Shown: positions 23,608 through 32,542 of the stretch, piece after piece
How the letters are laid out: every line of letters begins with the position of its first letter
How positions within the stretch are numbered: the stretch's first letter is position 1
Source: CADEEN01 sp040384625
GTDB taxonomy: Bacteria > Pseudomonadota > Gammaproteobacteria > Burkholderiales > Burkholderiaceae_C
Direction: 5' to 3'
Length of the DNA stretch: 64,000 nt
Assembly: GCA_040384625.1 (NCBI GenBank)
Contig: JAZKIW010000108.1
Span: forward strand, 1-64,000
Made by a program: the position numbers and the translations under genes
The notes under the pieces: generated by a model
What the model was told of the DNA's origin: nothing
The model's input: only the letters and a program-made list of their open reading frames with translations
Databases searched by the model: none

Positions 23608-24700
23608 ACTCGACGCCCTTCAGCCCATCGGCCAGGGTCGGGAAGTGCGCGGCCTTGTCGGTCTTGGGCCCACCCGGGCGCGCGGCGCGGATCGCCTGCG
23701 CGATCTCCGCATAGAGCGTGGCAAAGCCTTCGAGGTAACCCTCGGGGTGGCCGGACGGGATGCGCGAGATCCGCGCTGCCGCGGCGTTTGCGGCACCCGT
23801 CGCCCGCGAGATCGTCTGCGTCGGCTGGCCGAAGGGCGACCAGTGCAACTGGTTCGGCTGCTCCTGCCGCCATTCGATGCCACCCTGGCTGCCGTAGACG
23901 CGCAGGCGCAGGTTGTTCTCGTTGCCGGGCGCCACCTGGCTGGCCCAGAGCAGGCCGCGCGCGCCGTTGCGGTAGCGCAGCATCACCTGCGCGTTGTCGT
24001 CCAGCGCTCGGCCCTTGACGAAGCGGCTCAGGTCGGCGCAGAGCTCGTCGAGTTCGAGCCCGGTGACGTAGGCGGCCAGATGGTGGGCATGCGTGCCGAT
24101 GTCGCCGATAGCGCCACCCGCGCCGCTCCTGGCCGGGTCGGTGCGCCAGTCGGCCTGCTTCTGGCCGGTCTTCTCCAGCGCCTCGGTCAGCCAGTCCTGC
24201 GGGTACTCGACCTGCACCACGCGGATCTCGCCGAGTGCGCCCTCGCGCACCATCTGGCGCGCGTGGCGCACCATCGGGTAGCCGCTGTAGTTGTGCGTCA
24301 CGGCGAAGATGCGCTTCGCCTTCTTCGCCAGCGCGAGCAGTCTCTTGGCATCCTTGCTGTCCGTCGTCACCGGCTTGTCGCAGATGACGTGGATGCCAGC
24401 CTTCAGGAAGGCTGTGGCCACCGGTGCGTGCAGGTGGTTCGGCGTGACGATCGCCACCACCTCGATGCCGTCGGCCCGCGCCGCCTCGGCAATGGCCATC
24501 GCGGCGTAGTCGCTGTAGATGCGATCCTCCGCCAGGCCGAGCCCTCGGCCCGAACGCTGCGCCTTCTTCGGCGTGGCCGATAGAGCGCCGGCGACGAACT
24601 CGTAGTGGTCGTCCAGGCGCGCGGCGATGCGGTGCACCGCACCGATGAAGGCGCCTTCGCCGCCGCCGACCATGCCCAACCGAATGCGATTGCTGCTCAC
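23546..24700 (-). CDS. Gfo/Idh/MocA-family NAD(P)-dependent oxidoreductase
   Basis: 384 residues from the GTG at 24700, which overlaps the TGA of the upstream isomerase by four bases. The Rossmann N-terminus GMVGGGEGAFIGAVHR is followed by VVAIVTPNHLHAPVATAFLK and the DKPVTTDSKDAKRL catalytic segment (Lys of the EKP/DKP motif), then the C-terminal GGAIGDIGTHAHHL with the catalytic His region. Members oxidise sugars or polyols such as inositol, or reduce ketoses. Coupled to a TIM-barrel isomerase (24697), it fits a small sugar or cyclitol catabolic unit; the sugar is unknown. Confidence 0.9.
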   Translation of the reverse strand: MSSNRIRLGMVGGGEGAFIGAVHRIAARLDDHYEFVAGALSATPKKAQRSGRGLGLAEDRIYSDYAAMAIAEAARADGIEVVAIVTPNHLHAPVATAFLKAGIHVICDKPVTTDSKDAKRLLALAKKAKRIFAVTHNYSGYPMVRHARQMVREGALGEIRVVQVEYPQDWLTEALEKTGQKQADWRTDPARSGAGGAIGDIGTHAHHLAAYVTGLELDELCADLSRFVKGRALDDNAQVMLRYRNGARGLLWASQVAPGNENNLRLRVYGSQGGIEWRQEQPNQLHWSPFGQPTQTISRATGAANAAAARISRIPSGHPEGYLEGFATLYAEIAQAIRAARPGGPKTDKAAHFPTLADGLKGVEFIEAVVKSASRGARWVRLPR

Positions 24701-25752
24701 AGCCCGAGCATCCGCTTCAGCTGCGCCGCGTCGTGCGCCGCACCGGCGAAGTCGTCGAAGGCCTTCTCCGTGACGCGGATGATGTGGTCGCGGATGAAGG
24801 GTGCGCCTTCGGCTGCGCCTTGCTCGGGGTGCTTCAAGCAGCACTCCCACTCCAGCACGGCCCACCCCCCGTAGCCGTACTGCGCCATCTTCGAGAAGAT
24901 GGCCTTGAAGTCGACCTGCCCGTCGCCGAGCGAGCGGAAGCGTCCGGCCCGGTCGATCCACGGCTGGTAGCCCGAATACACACCCTGGCGTCCGCTCGGC
25001 CGGAATTCGGCGTCCTTGATGTGCAGGGCCTTGATGCGCGAGTGGTAGATGTCGATGAAGGCCAGGTAGTCCAGCTGCTGCAGCACGAAGTGCGAGGGGT
25101 CGTAGTTGATGCAGCAGCGTGGGTGGTCGTTCACGCGCTCCAGGAACATCTCGAAGGTCACGCCGTCGAAGAGGTCCTCGCCCGGGTGCAGCTCGAAGCA
25201 GACGTGGCAGCCGGCCTCGTCGAAGGCATCGAAGATCGGGCGCCAGCGCTTGGCCAGTTCGTCGAACGCGGCCTCGACCAGGCCGGCCGGGCGCTGCGGC
25301 CAGGGGTAGAGGTAGGGCCAGGCCAGCGCGCCGGGGAAGCTCACGTTCGACGTGAGACCGAAGTTCTTCGACGCGCGCGCCGATAGCAGCATCTGCTCCA
25401 CGGCCCAGCGCTGGCGCTCGGCCGGCTTGCCCTTGACCGCCGTCGGCGCGAAGGCGTCGAAGGCCTCGTCGTAGGCCGGATGCACGGCGACGAGCTGGCC
25501 CTGCAGGTGCGTGCCGAGCTCGGTGATCTCGACACCGTTGGCCTTGGCGATACCCGCGACTTCGTCGCAATAGGTCTTCGACTCGGCGGCCTTGGCCAGG
25601 TCGAACAAGCGGCCGTCCCAGGACGGGATCTGCACGCCCTTGAACCCGAGCGAGCCGGCCCACTTCGTGATCGCGGCCCAGGAGTTGAACGGCGCCGCGT
25701 CGCCCGCGAACTGCGCCAGGTAGATGCCGGGGCCCTTGATGTTGCTCGCCAT
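24697..25752 (-). CDS. Sugar phosphate isomerase/epimerase (AP endonuclease 2-like TIM barrel)
   Basis: 351 residues from the ATG at 25752, preceded by AAGGAG at nine bases. Conserved pieces include KWAGSLGFKGVQIPSWDGRL, CHVCFELHPGEDLFDGVTFE (catalytic Glu of the barrel), INYDPSHFVLQQLD and IKALHIKDAEF (metal-binding His/Asp), and GGWAVLEWECCLKHP. This is a xylose-isomerase-like barrel that binds a divalent metal and interconverts ketose/aldose or inosose-like compounds. It is the first gene of the pair with the Gfo/Idh/MocA enzyme, so the two are probably consecutive steps on one sugar. Confidence 0.9.
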   Translation of the reverse strand: MASNIKGPGIYLAQFAGDAAPFNSWAAITKWAGSLGFKGVQIPSWDGRLFDLAKAAESKTYCDEVAGIAKANGVEITELGTHLQGQLVAVHPAYDEAFDAFAPTAVKGKPAERQRWAVEQMLLSARASKNFGLTSNVSFPGALAWPYLYPWPQRPAGLVEAAFDELAKRWRPIFDAFDEAGCHVCFELHPGEDLFDGVTFEMFLERVNDHPRCCINYDPSHFVLQQLDYLAFIDIYHSRIKALHIKDAEFRPSGRQGVYSGYQPWIDRAGRFRSLGDGQVDFKAIFSKMAQYGYGGWAVLEWECCLKHPEQGAAEGAPFIRDHIIRVTEKAFDDFAGAAHDAAQLKRMLGL

Positions 25753-25827
25753 GCGCTTGCTCCTTGCGTAGGGTCGGTGGATCGATGCAGGCCGCCATGA
25801 TGCACCGGCGCGTGGTGTCGCTACAGT

Positions 25828-26766
25828 ATGCCGATGAACACGCCCCAGTCCGTCGTCGTGCGCGAGGTCGGCCTGCGCGACGGCCTGCAGATTCTGCCGC
25901 GCGTGCTGCCCACCGCGCTCAAGCTCGAATGGCTGCGCGCCGCGCATGGCGCCGGCCTGCGCGAAATCGAGGTCGGCTCCTTCGTGCCGCCCAAATTGAT
26001 GCCGCAACTGGCCGACACCGCCGAGCTGGTGGCCTATGCGAAGACCCTGCCGGGCCTGCTGCCCTCCGTGCTCGTGCCCAACCTGAAAGGCGCCGAGCGC
26101 GCCATCGAGTCGGGCGCCCACGCGATGCTGCTGCCGCTGTCGGCCAGCCACGCGCACAGCCTAGCCAACCTGCGGCGCACGCCCGATGAAGTGGTGCAGG
26201 ACCTGCACCGCATCGTCGACCTGCGCGACGCCAGGGGCTCGGACTGCCTCGTCGAAGTCGGAATGTCCACCGCCTTCGGCTGCACCATCCAGGGCCGGGT
26301 CGAGCCGGCCGAGGTGCTGCGCCTGGTGCGTGCGGCGCTGGCTGCCGGTATCGACCGCATCGGCCTGGCCGACACCGTCGGCTATGCCGATCCGCTCCAA
26401 GCGAAGACGCTGTTCGAGCAGTGCCTCGAAGTTGCCGGCGACAAGCTCTCTTGCGGCCACTTCCACGACACGCGCGGCCTCGGCTCGGCCAATGTGTTCG
26501 CGGCCTGGCAGGCCGGCATGCGCCGCTTCGACGCTTGCACCGGCGGCATCGGCGGCTGCCCGCATGCGCCGGGCGCCAGTGGCAACGTCGCCACCGAGGA
26601 TGTGGCCTACCTGTTCGCCAGCATGGGCGTGCCGACCGGGCTGGACTTTGAAGCCTTGATGGCACTGCGTGCGCAGGTTGCACAATGGCTGGAACGGTCG
26701 GGCAACGGCGCACCGATGCACGGTGCGATCTGGCGCGCCGGCCTGCCCAAGACCGTCGCCGCATGA
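25828..26766 (+). CDS. Hydroxymethylglutaryl-CoA lyase family enzyme
   Basis: 312 residues from the ATG at 25828 (a second ATG at 25834). The motifs REVGLRDGLQ (metal ligand and catalytic Arg-Asp region), GHFHDTRGLGSAN (His-X-His metal ligands) and GGIGGCPHAPGASGN (catalytic Cys loop) are the HMG-CoA lyase signature. The enzyme class cleaves 3-hydroxy-3-methylacyl-CoA to acetoacetate plus acetyl-CoA, or related C-C cleavages. Because a CoA-transferase and a Bug protein follow it directly, the true substrate may instead be a CoA-activated hydroxy-dicarboxylate, so I leave the symbol blank. Confidence 0.85.
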   Translation: MPMNTPQSVVVREVGLRDGLQILPRVLPTALKLEWLRAAHGAGLREIEVGSFVPPKLMPQLADTAELVAYAKTLPGLLPSVLVPNLKGAERAIESGAHAMLLPLSASHAHSLANLRRTPDEVVQDLHRIVDLRDARGSDCLVEVGMSTAFGCTIQGRVEPAEVLRLVRAALAAGIDRIGLADTVGYADPLQAKTLFEQCLEVAGDKLSCGHFHDTRGLGSANVFAAWQAGMRRFDACTGGIGGCPHAPGASGNVATEDVAYLFASMGVPTGLDFEALMALRAQVAQWLERSGNGAPMHGAIWRAGLPKTVAA

Positions 26767-27974
26767 ACAACCAACCACGCCCGCGCGAAGCGCCGCAGCC
26801 TCTCAAGGGCCTGAAGGTCGTCGAGTTCACCCACATGGTGATGGGCCCGACCTGCGGCATGGTGCTGGCCGACCTGGGCGCCGACGTGATCAAGGTCGAA
26901 CCGATCGAGGGCGACCGCACGCGCACCCTGCTCGGCGCTGGGGCGGGCTTCTTCCCGATGTTCAACCGCAACAAGAAGAGCATCCAGATCGACCTGCACA
27001 AGCCCGAGGGCGCGGCGGCGGCGCGCAGGCTGTGTGCGACGGCAGACGTGGTCGCTGAGAACTTCAAGCCGGGCACGATGGTCAAGTACGGCCTCGACCA
27101 TGCTTCGCTGTCGGCCAACAACCCGCGCCTCATTTATGCCAGCCTGAAAGGCTTCCTGCCCGGCCCCTACGACCATCGCACGGCTCTTGACGAAGTGGTG
27201 CAGATGATGGGCGGCCTGGCCTACATGACCGGCCGTCCGGGTGACCCGTTGCGCGCCGGCTCGTCGGTCAACGACATCATGGGCGGCATGTTCGGGGCCA
27301 TCGCCATCCTCGGTGCACTGATCCAGCGCGGCATCAGCGGCCGCGGGATGGAGGTGCAGGCCGCGCTGTACGAGAACAACATCTTCCTGGTCGGCCAGCA
27401 CATGCTGCAGTACGCCATCACTGGGCAGCCGGCCGCGCCGATGCCCGCGCGCATCAGCCCCTGGGCGATCTACGACGTGTTCACGGTGAAAGACGGTGAG
27501 CAGATCTTCCTAGCTGCAGTGAGCGACGCGCAGTGGCTCACCTTCTGCGACGCGCTCGGCTTCGCCGACCTGAAGGCTGAGGCGCGCTACGCCGCAAACA
27601 ACGAGCGGGTCAGGTTGCGCGGCGAGTTGCTCGTCGAATTGCGCACGCGCCTGGCGAGCCGCAGCGCAGCCGACCTCTCGCGCACGATGGAAGACGCCGG
27701 GCTGCCGTTTGCGCCGATCATGAAGCCCGAGGAGCTGCTCGACGACCCGCACCTTCTGGCCACCGGCGGCTTGGCCGACATCCAGCTCACCGACGGCGCG
27801 CGCGCCGGGCAGACGGTGAAGACGACGCTGTTCCCGTTCACGCTCGACGGCGAGCGCCCAGGCGTCAAGCTCAACCCGCCGCGGCGCGGCGAGCACACTC
27901 GCGAGGTGCTGCAGGCGATCGGCCTGGCCGAAGCCGAGATCGACGCCTTGTTCGATTCCCACGCGGTGGCGTGA
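26763..27974 (+). CDS. Family III CoA-transferase (CaiB/BaiF type)
   Basis: 403 residues. The start overlaps the stop of the lyase gene (ATGA at 26763-26766). The N-terminus GLKVVEFTHMVMGPTCGMVL matches CaiB enzymes, FKPGTMVKYGLDH follows, and TALDEVVQMMGGLAYMTGRP contains the catalytic Asp (equivalent to Asp169 of formyl-CoA transferase). It moves CoA between acyl-CoA and a carboxylate in a two-site exchange and could activate the substrate of the neighbouring lyase. Related in type to the broken copy at the start of the window, though not shown to be its parent. Confidence 0.92.
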   Translation: MNNQPRPREAPQPLKGLKVVEFTHMVMGPTCGMVLADLGADVIKVEPIEGDRTRTLLGAGAGFFPMFNRNKKSIQIDLHKPEGAAAARRLCATADVVAENFKPGTMVKYGLDHASLSANNPRLIYASLKGFLPGPYDHRTALDEVVQMMGGLAYMTGRPGDPLRAGSSVNDIMGGMFGAIAILGALIQRGISGRGMEVQAALYENNIFLVGQHMLQYAITGQPAAPMPARISPWAIYDVFTVKDGEQIFLAAVSDAQWLTFCDALGFADLKAEARYAANNERVRLRGELLVELRTRLASRSAADLSRTMEDAGLPFAPIMKPEELLDDPHLLATGGLADIQLTDGARAGQTVKTTLFPFTLDGERPGVKLNPPRRGEHTREVLQAIGLAEAEIDALFDSHAVA

Positions 27975-28006
27975 AGGCCACCCCTAGCTTTTCAGGAGAC
28001 AACAGC

Positions 28007-28984
28007 ATGTCGAAGCAGACCCTTTCGCGCCGTGGCGTCCTGGCGGCCCTCGTCGCGGGCGCCCTGTGCGCCCCCGCCGTGGCCCAGGTGGGCGAGAAGA
28101 CCATCCGGTTCATCCTGCCGAATGCCACCGGCTCGGGTGTCGACGCGATCACCCGTGCCGCACAGCCGGCGCTTGCCAAGGCGCTGGGCTTTCCGGTGGT
28201 GGTCGACAACCAGCCCGGCGCCGGCGGCATCGTTGGCCTGCAGGCGCTGGCCCGTTCGGCGCCGGACGGCAGCACGCTGTCGGTGGTGTCGAACAACGTG
28301 GTGATCTTCCCGAGCGTGTTCAAGACGATACCGTTCGACATGCCGGGCGACTTCACGCCGATCGCGATCGTCGGCGCCACGCCGATCGTGCTGGTGGTCA
28401 ACCCAAGCAAGGTGAGTGCGACCAACCACAAGGAGTTCGCGGCCCTGCTGAAGAGCAAGCCCGACCAGTTCAACTACGGCTCGGGCGGCAACGGCACCAT
28501 CCTGCACCTGACCGGCGAGCAGTATGTCGGTGAGGTAGGGGCCAAGGCCAAGCACATCCCCTACAAGGGCGTGGGCCCGATGGTGACCGATCTGATCGGC
28601 GGCCAGATCGACTTCGGCACCCTGGCGCTGCCCAGCGTGCAGCAGCACATCAAGAGCGGTGCCCTGCGTGCCATCGGCGTCGGCGGTGCGCAGCGCACCG
28701 CGGCGGCGCCGGAGATTCCGACGATTGCGGAACAGGGCTCGCCGAACTACGTGGTCGAGGCCTGGTTCGCAGTCATCGGTCCCAAGGGCATGGCCGCGGC
28801 CGACGTCAAGCGCGTCCACGATGCGGTGGTGGCCGCCTTCGCCGACCCTGTGGTGAAGGAGTCGATGTCCAAGCAAGGCAACACCATCAACGTCAGCACA
28901 ACCGAGTTCGCGCAGGGCTACTTCCGCAGTGAGAAGGACAAGTACGCCAAACTGGTGAAGCAGGCCGGCATCGAACTGCAGTAG
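28007..28984 (+). CDS. Tripartite tricarboxylate transporter (Bug-type) periplasmic binding protein
   Basis: 325 residues from the ATG at 28007, preceded by AGGAG at seven bases and 32 bases after the CoA-transferase stop. The signal peptide (SRRGVLAALVAGALCAPAVA) carries a twin-arginine-like RR, but a Sec route is usual for this family. The Bug core reads IRFILPNATGSGVDAITR, VVVDNQPGAGGIVG, SAPDGSTLSVVSNN and AKHIPYKGVGPMVTDLIGGQ. Third gene of the lyase/CoA-transferase unit, it probably captures the acid that these enzymes process. No TctAB permease is encoded nearby. Confidence 0.9.
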   Translation: MSKQTLSRRGVLAALVAGALCAPAVAQVGEKTIRFILPNATGSGVDAITRAAQPALAKALGFPVVVDNQPGAGGIVGLQALARSAPDGSTLSVVSNNVVIFPSVFKTIPFDMPGDFTPIAIVGATPIVLVVNPSKVSATNHKEFAALLKSKPDQFNYGSGGNGTILHLTGEQYVGEVGAKAKHIPYKGVGPMVTDLIGGQIDFGTLALPSVQQHIKSGALRAIGVGGAQRTAAAPEIPTIAEQGSPNYVVEAWFAVIGPKGMAAADVKRVHDAVVAAFADPVVKESMSKQGNTINVSTTEFAQGYFRSEKDKYAKLVKQAGIELQ

Positions 28985-28985
28985 C

Positions 28986-29699
28986 TCAACACGCCAGGGC
29001 CAGCGCCTGCAGCGGCCGTTGGGTGGCGGCGTCGGTGACGACGAAGACGATGCGGCGTGCCGTGCCGCCGCTGGCCGGAGGCAGGGCCAGTGTGTGTTGC
29101 TTCGCACCGTCCTTCGCCGGCCAGGCATCGACAGGCTGGTACAGGGTGACGACATGGTCGTGCTTCAAGGTCTCGCCGGCGTTCTCGCCGGCGCGCACGC
29201 GCGTGTTGTGCCCGTCTTCGAGCACCGCCCAGTAGCCGGCCAGGCGGGCACTGCCGGCGCCGACACTGGCGGTGACCGTGTTGCCCTCGCGCTTCAGGCC
29301 CAGCCCCAGCGTGCTCGCCGGCAGGCGCGCCGGTGAGGTGCCGCTCCATTGGCGCCAGTCGCGGCCGTTCAGCACCACCTGCGGCGTGTAGACGTACCCC
29401 GAGCCGCTGCTCTGCGCCAACTGGTGCTGGCGTTCGGTGGCGGCGGGGGTGGCGAAGCGGTCGGGCCAGCCGAGCCGGTCCCAGTAGTTGACGTGGAAAG
29501 CGAGCGCGATCACGTCGTTGCGGCCCTTCAGGGTCGACAGCCAACGGTCGGCCGGCGGACAGGAACTGCAGCCCTCGGAGGTGTAGAGCTCGACGATGGC
29601 CGGGGCTTGCGCGCCGCTCTGGGCGCTGCAGGAAGCCGCGGCCTGGGCGAGGACGGCGCTGGGCAGCAAGGCGCTGGCGATCAACAAGGCGGTTTTCAT
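28986..29699 (-). CDS. Exported DUF1223 protein (thioredoxin-like)
   Basis: 237 residues from the ATG at 29699. A Sec signal peptide (MKTALLIASALLPSAVLAQA) is followed by the DUF1223 pattern: APAIVELYTSEGCSSCPPAD, with a CXXC pair (Cys-Ser-Ser-Cys), then FHVNYWDRLGWPDRF and TPQVVLNGRDWRQW. DUF1223 proteins are periplasmic with a thioredoxin-like fold; a redox role is suspected but unproven. The gene faces and is convergent with the Bug gene and diverges from the flavoprotein gene at 29775. Confidence 0.85.
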   Translation of the reverse strand: MKTALLIASALLPSAVLAQAAASCSAQSGAQAPAIVELYTSEGCSSCPPADRWLSTLKGRNDVIALAFHVNYWDRLGWPDRFATPAATERQHQLAQSSGSGYVYTPQVVLNGRDWRQWSGTSPARLPASTLGLGLKREGNTVTASVGAGSARLAGYWAVLEDGHNTRVRAGENAGETLKHDHVVTLYQPVDAWPAKDGAKQHTLALPPASGGTARRIVFVVTDAATQRPLQALALAC

Positions 29700-29774
29700 G
29701 TGCGGTACTCCGGAAGGCAACCGCACTTGGTCGTGCCCGACGGTCGATCCTGACACGCGTGGCACGATGCCGCC

Positions 29775-31058
29775 ATGAATGCCAGCGCCAAAACGTCAGA
29801 AGAGTGGGTTGCCGTCATCGGCGGCGGCCCGGCAGGCCTGATGGCGGCCGAGGTGCTAGCCGAGGCCGGTGTCGCCGTGCAGGTGTTCGACGCCATGCCA
29901 TCGGTTGGGCGCAAGTTCCTGCTTGCCGGCAAGGGTGGGCTCAACCTCACGCACAGCGAGCCGCTGCCGATCTTCGGGCAACGCTACGGCGCGCGCGAGC
30001 CGCAGCTGGCGGCCTGGTTGAAAGCCTTCGACCCCGAGGCCCTGCGCGTCTGGGTCGCCGGTCTGGGCATCGAGACCTTCGTCGGCACTTCAGGTCGCGT
30101 GTTTCCCACCGACCTGAAGGCTGCGCCGCTGCTGCGTGCCTGGCTGCACCGTCTGCGCGAACGCGGTGTGCTGTTCCACATGCGCCACCGCTGGCTCGGC
30201 TGGAGCGACGAAGGCACCGATCTCCGCTTCGATGCGCCGCAGGGCGAGCGGCTGCTGCGCCCGCGTGCCACCGTGCTCGCGTTGGGCGGCGCCAGCTGGC
30301 CGCAGCTTGGCTCCAGCGGTGCCTGGGTGCCCTGGCTGCAGGCGGCGGGCGCCGACGTGGTGCCGTTGCGCGCCGCGAACTGTGGCTTTGAAGTCGCGCC
30401 CGCATGGAGCGCGCACCTGCGTCAGCACTTCGCCGGTGCGCCGATCAAGCCGGTGGCGCTGCACTTCGAAGGCTTCGAGCGGCAGGGCGAATTCGTGCTC
30501 AGCGAGTACGGCATCGAAGGCAGCCTGGTGTACGCCACGAGCGCGGCGATCCGCGATGCGATCGAGGCCCGGGGCCACGCGATCGTCACGCTCGACCTGC
30601 TGCCCGACCACGATGCGGCGCGCGTGGCGCGCGAGGTGGCGCATCCGCGCGGGGCGCGCAGCCTGTCGTCGCACCTGAAAAGCCGGCTCGGTTTGGCGGG
30701 CGCGAAGGTGGCCTTGCTGCACGAACTGCTGCCGCGCGAAGCGATGGCCGATGCGGCGCACCTGGCCGCGGCGATCAAGGCGCTGCCGATCACGCTGGCC
30801 GCCGCGCGCCCGATTGCCGAGGCGATCAGCAGCGCCGGCGGTGTGCGCCTCGAAGCACTCGACGAGTGCCTGATGCTGCGGGCGCGGCCCGGCCTATTCT
30901 GCGCCGGCGAGATGCTCGACTGGGAAGCGCCGACCGGCGGCTACTTGCTGCAGGCGTCGATGGCCAGCGGGCGCCTGGCCGGGCAGGGTGCCGCGGCCTG
31001 GCTGCGACAGTGCCGCTCGGACCCCGCTGGTGTGGGCCTCGGGCAGGATGTCGCCTGA
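29775..31058 (+). CDS. HI0933/BaiN-like flavoprotein (FAD-dependent oxidoreductase)
   Basis: 427 residues. The FAD dinucleotide-binding motif AVIGGGPAGLMAAEVLAEAG near residues 13-32 is followed by GRKFLLAGKGGLNLTHSE, the hallmark of the HI0933/TIGR03862 family, and the C-terminal flavin-capping motif FCAGEMLDWEAPTGGYLLQA. These flavoproteins are related to bile-acid oxidoreductase BaiN and to other FAD enzymes; natural substrates are mostly unknown. The start at 29775 is 75 bases from the divergent DUF1223 gene. Confidence 0.9.
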   Translation: MNASAKTSEEWVAVIGGGPAGLMAAEVLAEAGVAVQVFDAMPSVGRKFLLAGKGGLNLTHSEPLPIFGQRYGAREPQLAAWLKAFDPEALRVWVAGLGIETFVGTSGRVFPTDLKAAPLLRAWLHRLRERGVLFHMRHRWLGWSDEGTDLRFDAPQGERLLRPRATVLALGGASWPQLGSSGAWVPWLQAAGADVVPLRAANCGFEVAPAWSAHLRQHFAGAPIKPVALHFEGFERQGEFVLSEYGIEGSLVYATSAAIRDAIEARGHAIVTLDLLPDHDAARVAREVAHPRGARSLSSHLKSRLGLAGAKVALLHELLPREAMADAAHLAAAIKALPITLAAARPIAEAISSAGGVRLEALDECLMLRARPGLFCAGEMLDWEAPTGGYLLQASMASGRLAGQGAAAWLRQCRSDPAGVGLGQDVA

Positions 31059-31096
31059 AGCGCTGAACTCATCGGGCGTGCGACGCTCCAAGGCCC

Positions 31097-31600
31097 ATGA
31101 CACCTTGGCTGCTTGCCCTCGCTGCCGCACTGCCTTGTGCGGCAGCCGTCGCGGCCCAGTCGGGCGATCCGCTGGAATCGGCCGACTGCCAGCATGCGAT
31201 GGCATCGTTGCAGGCGCAAGAGGACGCGCTCGCGCGCGCGCGCCGTGCCGGCCTGCCGTCTGCCGCGTCGGCCCCCGATGCCGAGTTGCGCCGTCTGCGC
31301 CGCAGCGCCGCGGGAATCTGCCTGGGCAGCCGCGGCGATGCGCTTACGGCACCCGCGGGCACGGTCCGGCAACCGATCGTGGTTCCGCCAGTCGCCGCGG
31401 TGCGCCCGGCCCTGGCGCCGCGAGCGCCGGCACCGGGCGCCCAAACGCTGAAACTCGTCGAACCGAACCTGGTCGTCACCGCCTGCGACGCCGTCGGCTG
31501 CTGGGCCAGCGACGGGTCCCGCCTGCAACGCGTCGGCCCTGGGCTGGTGGGCCCGCGCGGGCTGTGCAGCGTGCATGGCAGCCTGCTGCAGTGCCCGTAG
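31097..31600 (+). CDS. Small secreted hypothetical protein
   Basis: 167 residues. A signal peptide (MTPWLLALAAALPCAAAVAA) is clear. The mature region has a coiled AMASLQAQEDALARARRAG segment, a Pro/Ala-rich linker with VRQPIVVPP and paired cysteines (ICLGSRGD, TACDAVGCWASDG and LCSVHGSLLQC), which suggests a small disulfide-linked periplasmic domain. I do not recognise the family. The convergent gene at 31632 encodes another small secreted protein that has a similar PQIVVPL segment, so the two may be paralogues or share a linker by chance. Confidence 0.65.
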   Translation: MTPWLLALAAALPCAAAVAAQSGDPLESADCQHAMASLQAQEDALARARRAGLPSAASAPDAELRRLRRSAAGICLGSRGDALTAPAGTVRQPIVVPPVAAVRPALAPRAPAPGAQTLKLVEPNLVVTACDAVGCWASDGSRLQRVGPGLVGPRGLCSVHGSLLQCP

Positions 31601-31631
31601 CGGGCCATACGGCCTTCGCGGGAGCACGGCG

Positions 31632-32042
31632 CTAGCGGCTCTGCGCTGGCATCTTCTTCTTGTCCCTGGCGCCGCATTGGTCTCGCGCCGCCTTCGACAC
31701 CTGGGCTTCGCAGCGCGCTGCCGAGTCGTCGATGACAGGCGACGAAACGGCGCTGACGGGGCGCGTCGCCGCGCGTTCGGCCTTCGTCGGCGGCGGGGTG
31801 GCCCTGCGCAACGGGACTACGATCTGCGGCGTGACCTTCCCTTCGGGCCGCAGATCGCCCGGCGTGGAAGAACCTTCGCGCAATTCGGTCGGCGTCTGCA
31901 GCCGGGGGGCGGGCCTCGATGTCCCCGGCGTAGAGGCTGCCGCACTCGGCGCCGGCACCGGTGTCATGGCCGTTTGCGCCAGGGCAGACAGCGCTGAAGC
32001 GGCGAACGCCAGCGCGCTCAACAGGGGCGGGCAGCGAAACAT
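31632..32042 (-). CDS. Small secreted hypothetical protein
   Basis: 136 residues with a signal peptide (LLSALAFAASALSALAQ). The rest is Pro/Ala/Thr-rich low-complexity linker with TPQIVVPLRRATPPPTKAER and a short cysteine-bearing C-terminus (AARCEAQVSKAARDQCGARD). No family recognised. It is convergent with the gene at 31097, and both stops are within 32 bases of each other. Function unknown. Confidence 0.6.
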   Translation of the reverse strand: MFRCPPLLSALAFAASALSALAQTAMTPVPAPSAAASTPGTSRPAPRLQTPTELREGSSTPGDLRPEGKVTPQIVVPLRRATPPPTKAERAATRPVSAVSSPVIDDSAARCEAQVSKAARDQCGARDKKKMPAQSR

Positions 32043-32128
32043 GGGCAGTCCTTCGTGTGCGCGGCGTCGCAGTTACTGACAGTGCTCGCGAGGCAGCCGG
32101 TTCGTCTGTGCGTTGCCGAACAGACGCT

Positions 32129-32398
32129 TCAGGGCTTGTCGGTCGTGTCGCTGCGGTAGAACGCCTCGACCTTGCCCTTGAGTTTGATCATCAGCGGGTG
32201 GCCCTTTCGGTCCAACGTCTTGCCCGCAGGCACCTTGACCCAGCCCTCGCTGATGCAGTACTCCTCGACGTCGAAGCGCTCCTTGTCGTTGAGGCGAATG
32301 CCGACCGCATGCTCGAACACGCTGGCGACGTGGTGAGAGCTGCGCGGGTCGGTCGAGAGGCGGTCCGGCAGAGGGGGTGCTGGGTTGTTTTCGTTCAA
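32129..32398 (-). CDS. DUF3297 small protein
   Basis: 89 residues. The pattern LPDRLSTDPRSSHHVASVFE and FDVEEYCISEGWVKVPAGKT, followed by DRKGHPLMIKLKGKVEAFYR, is the DUF3297 signature. This is a short cytoplasmic protein conserved in many proteobacteria; function unknown. It diverges from the phosphoketolase gene with a 144-base gap. Confidence 0.85.
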   Translation of the reverse strand: MNENNPAPPLPDRLSTDPRSSHHVASVFEHAVGIRLNDKERFDVEEYCISEGWVKVPAGKTLDRKGHPLMIKLKGKVEAFYRSDTTDKP

Positions 32399-32542
32399 GG
32401 GTATCGTCCTTCTCGACAGCGCAAGTGAGGCCCGATTCTCGGCGATCCGGCGCGGCGGCCGCGCGGTGCGTGCGACACCGCACAGACCATCCAGCGCTGG
32501 TCATGCTTCTCTGCAGCACGCATGCTGCAGCCTGGGACACCG

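Noticed and set aside
24701..25798. N-terminal extension that would fuse the Gfo/Idh/MocA oxidoreductase with sequence across the isomerase gene
   Set aside because: The extension reads the isomerase in a wrong frame; the GTG at 24700 with a four-base overlap gives a normal-length family member.
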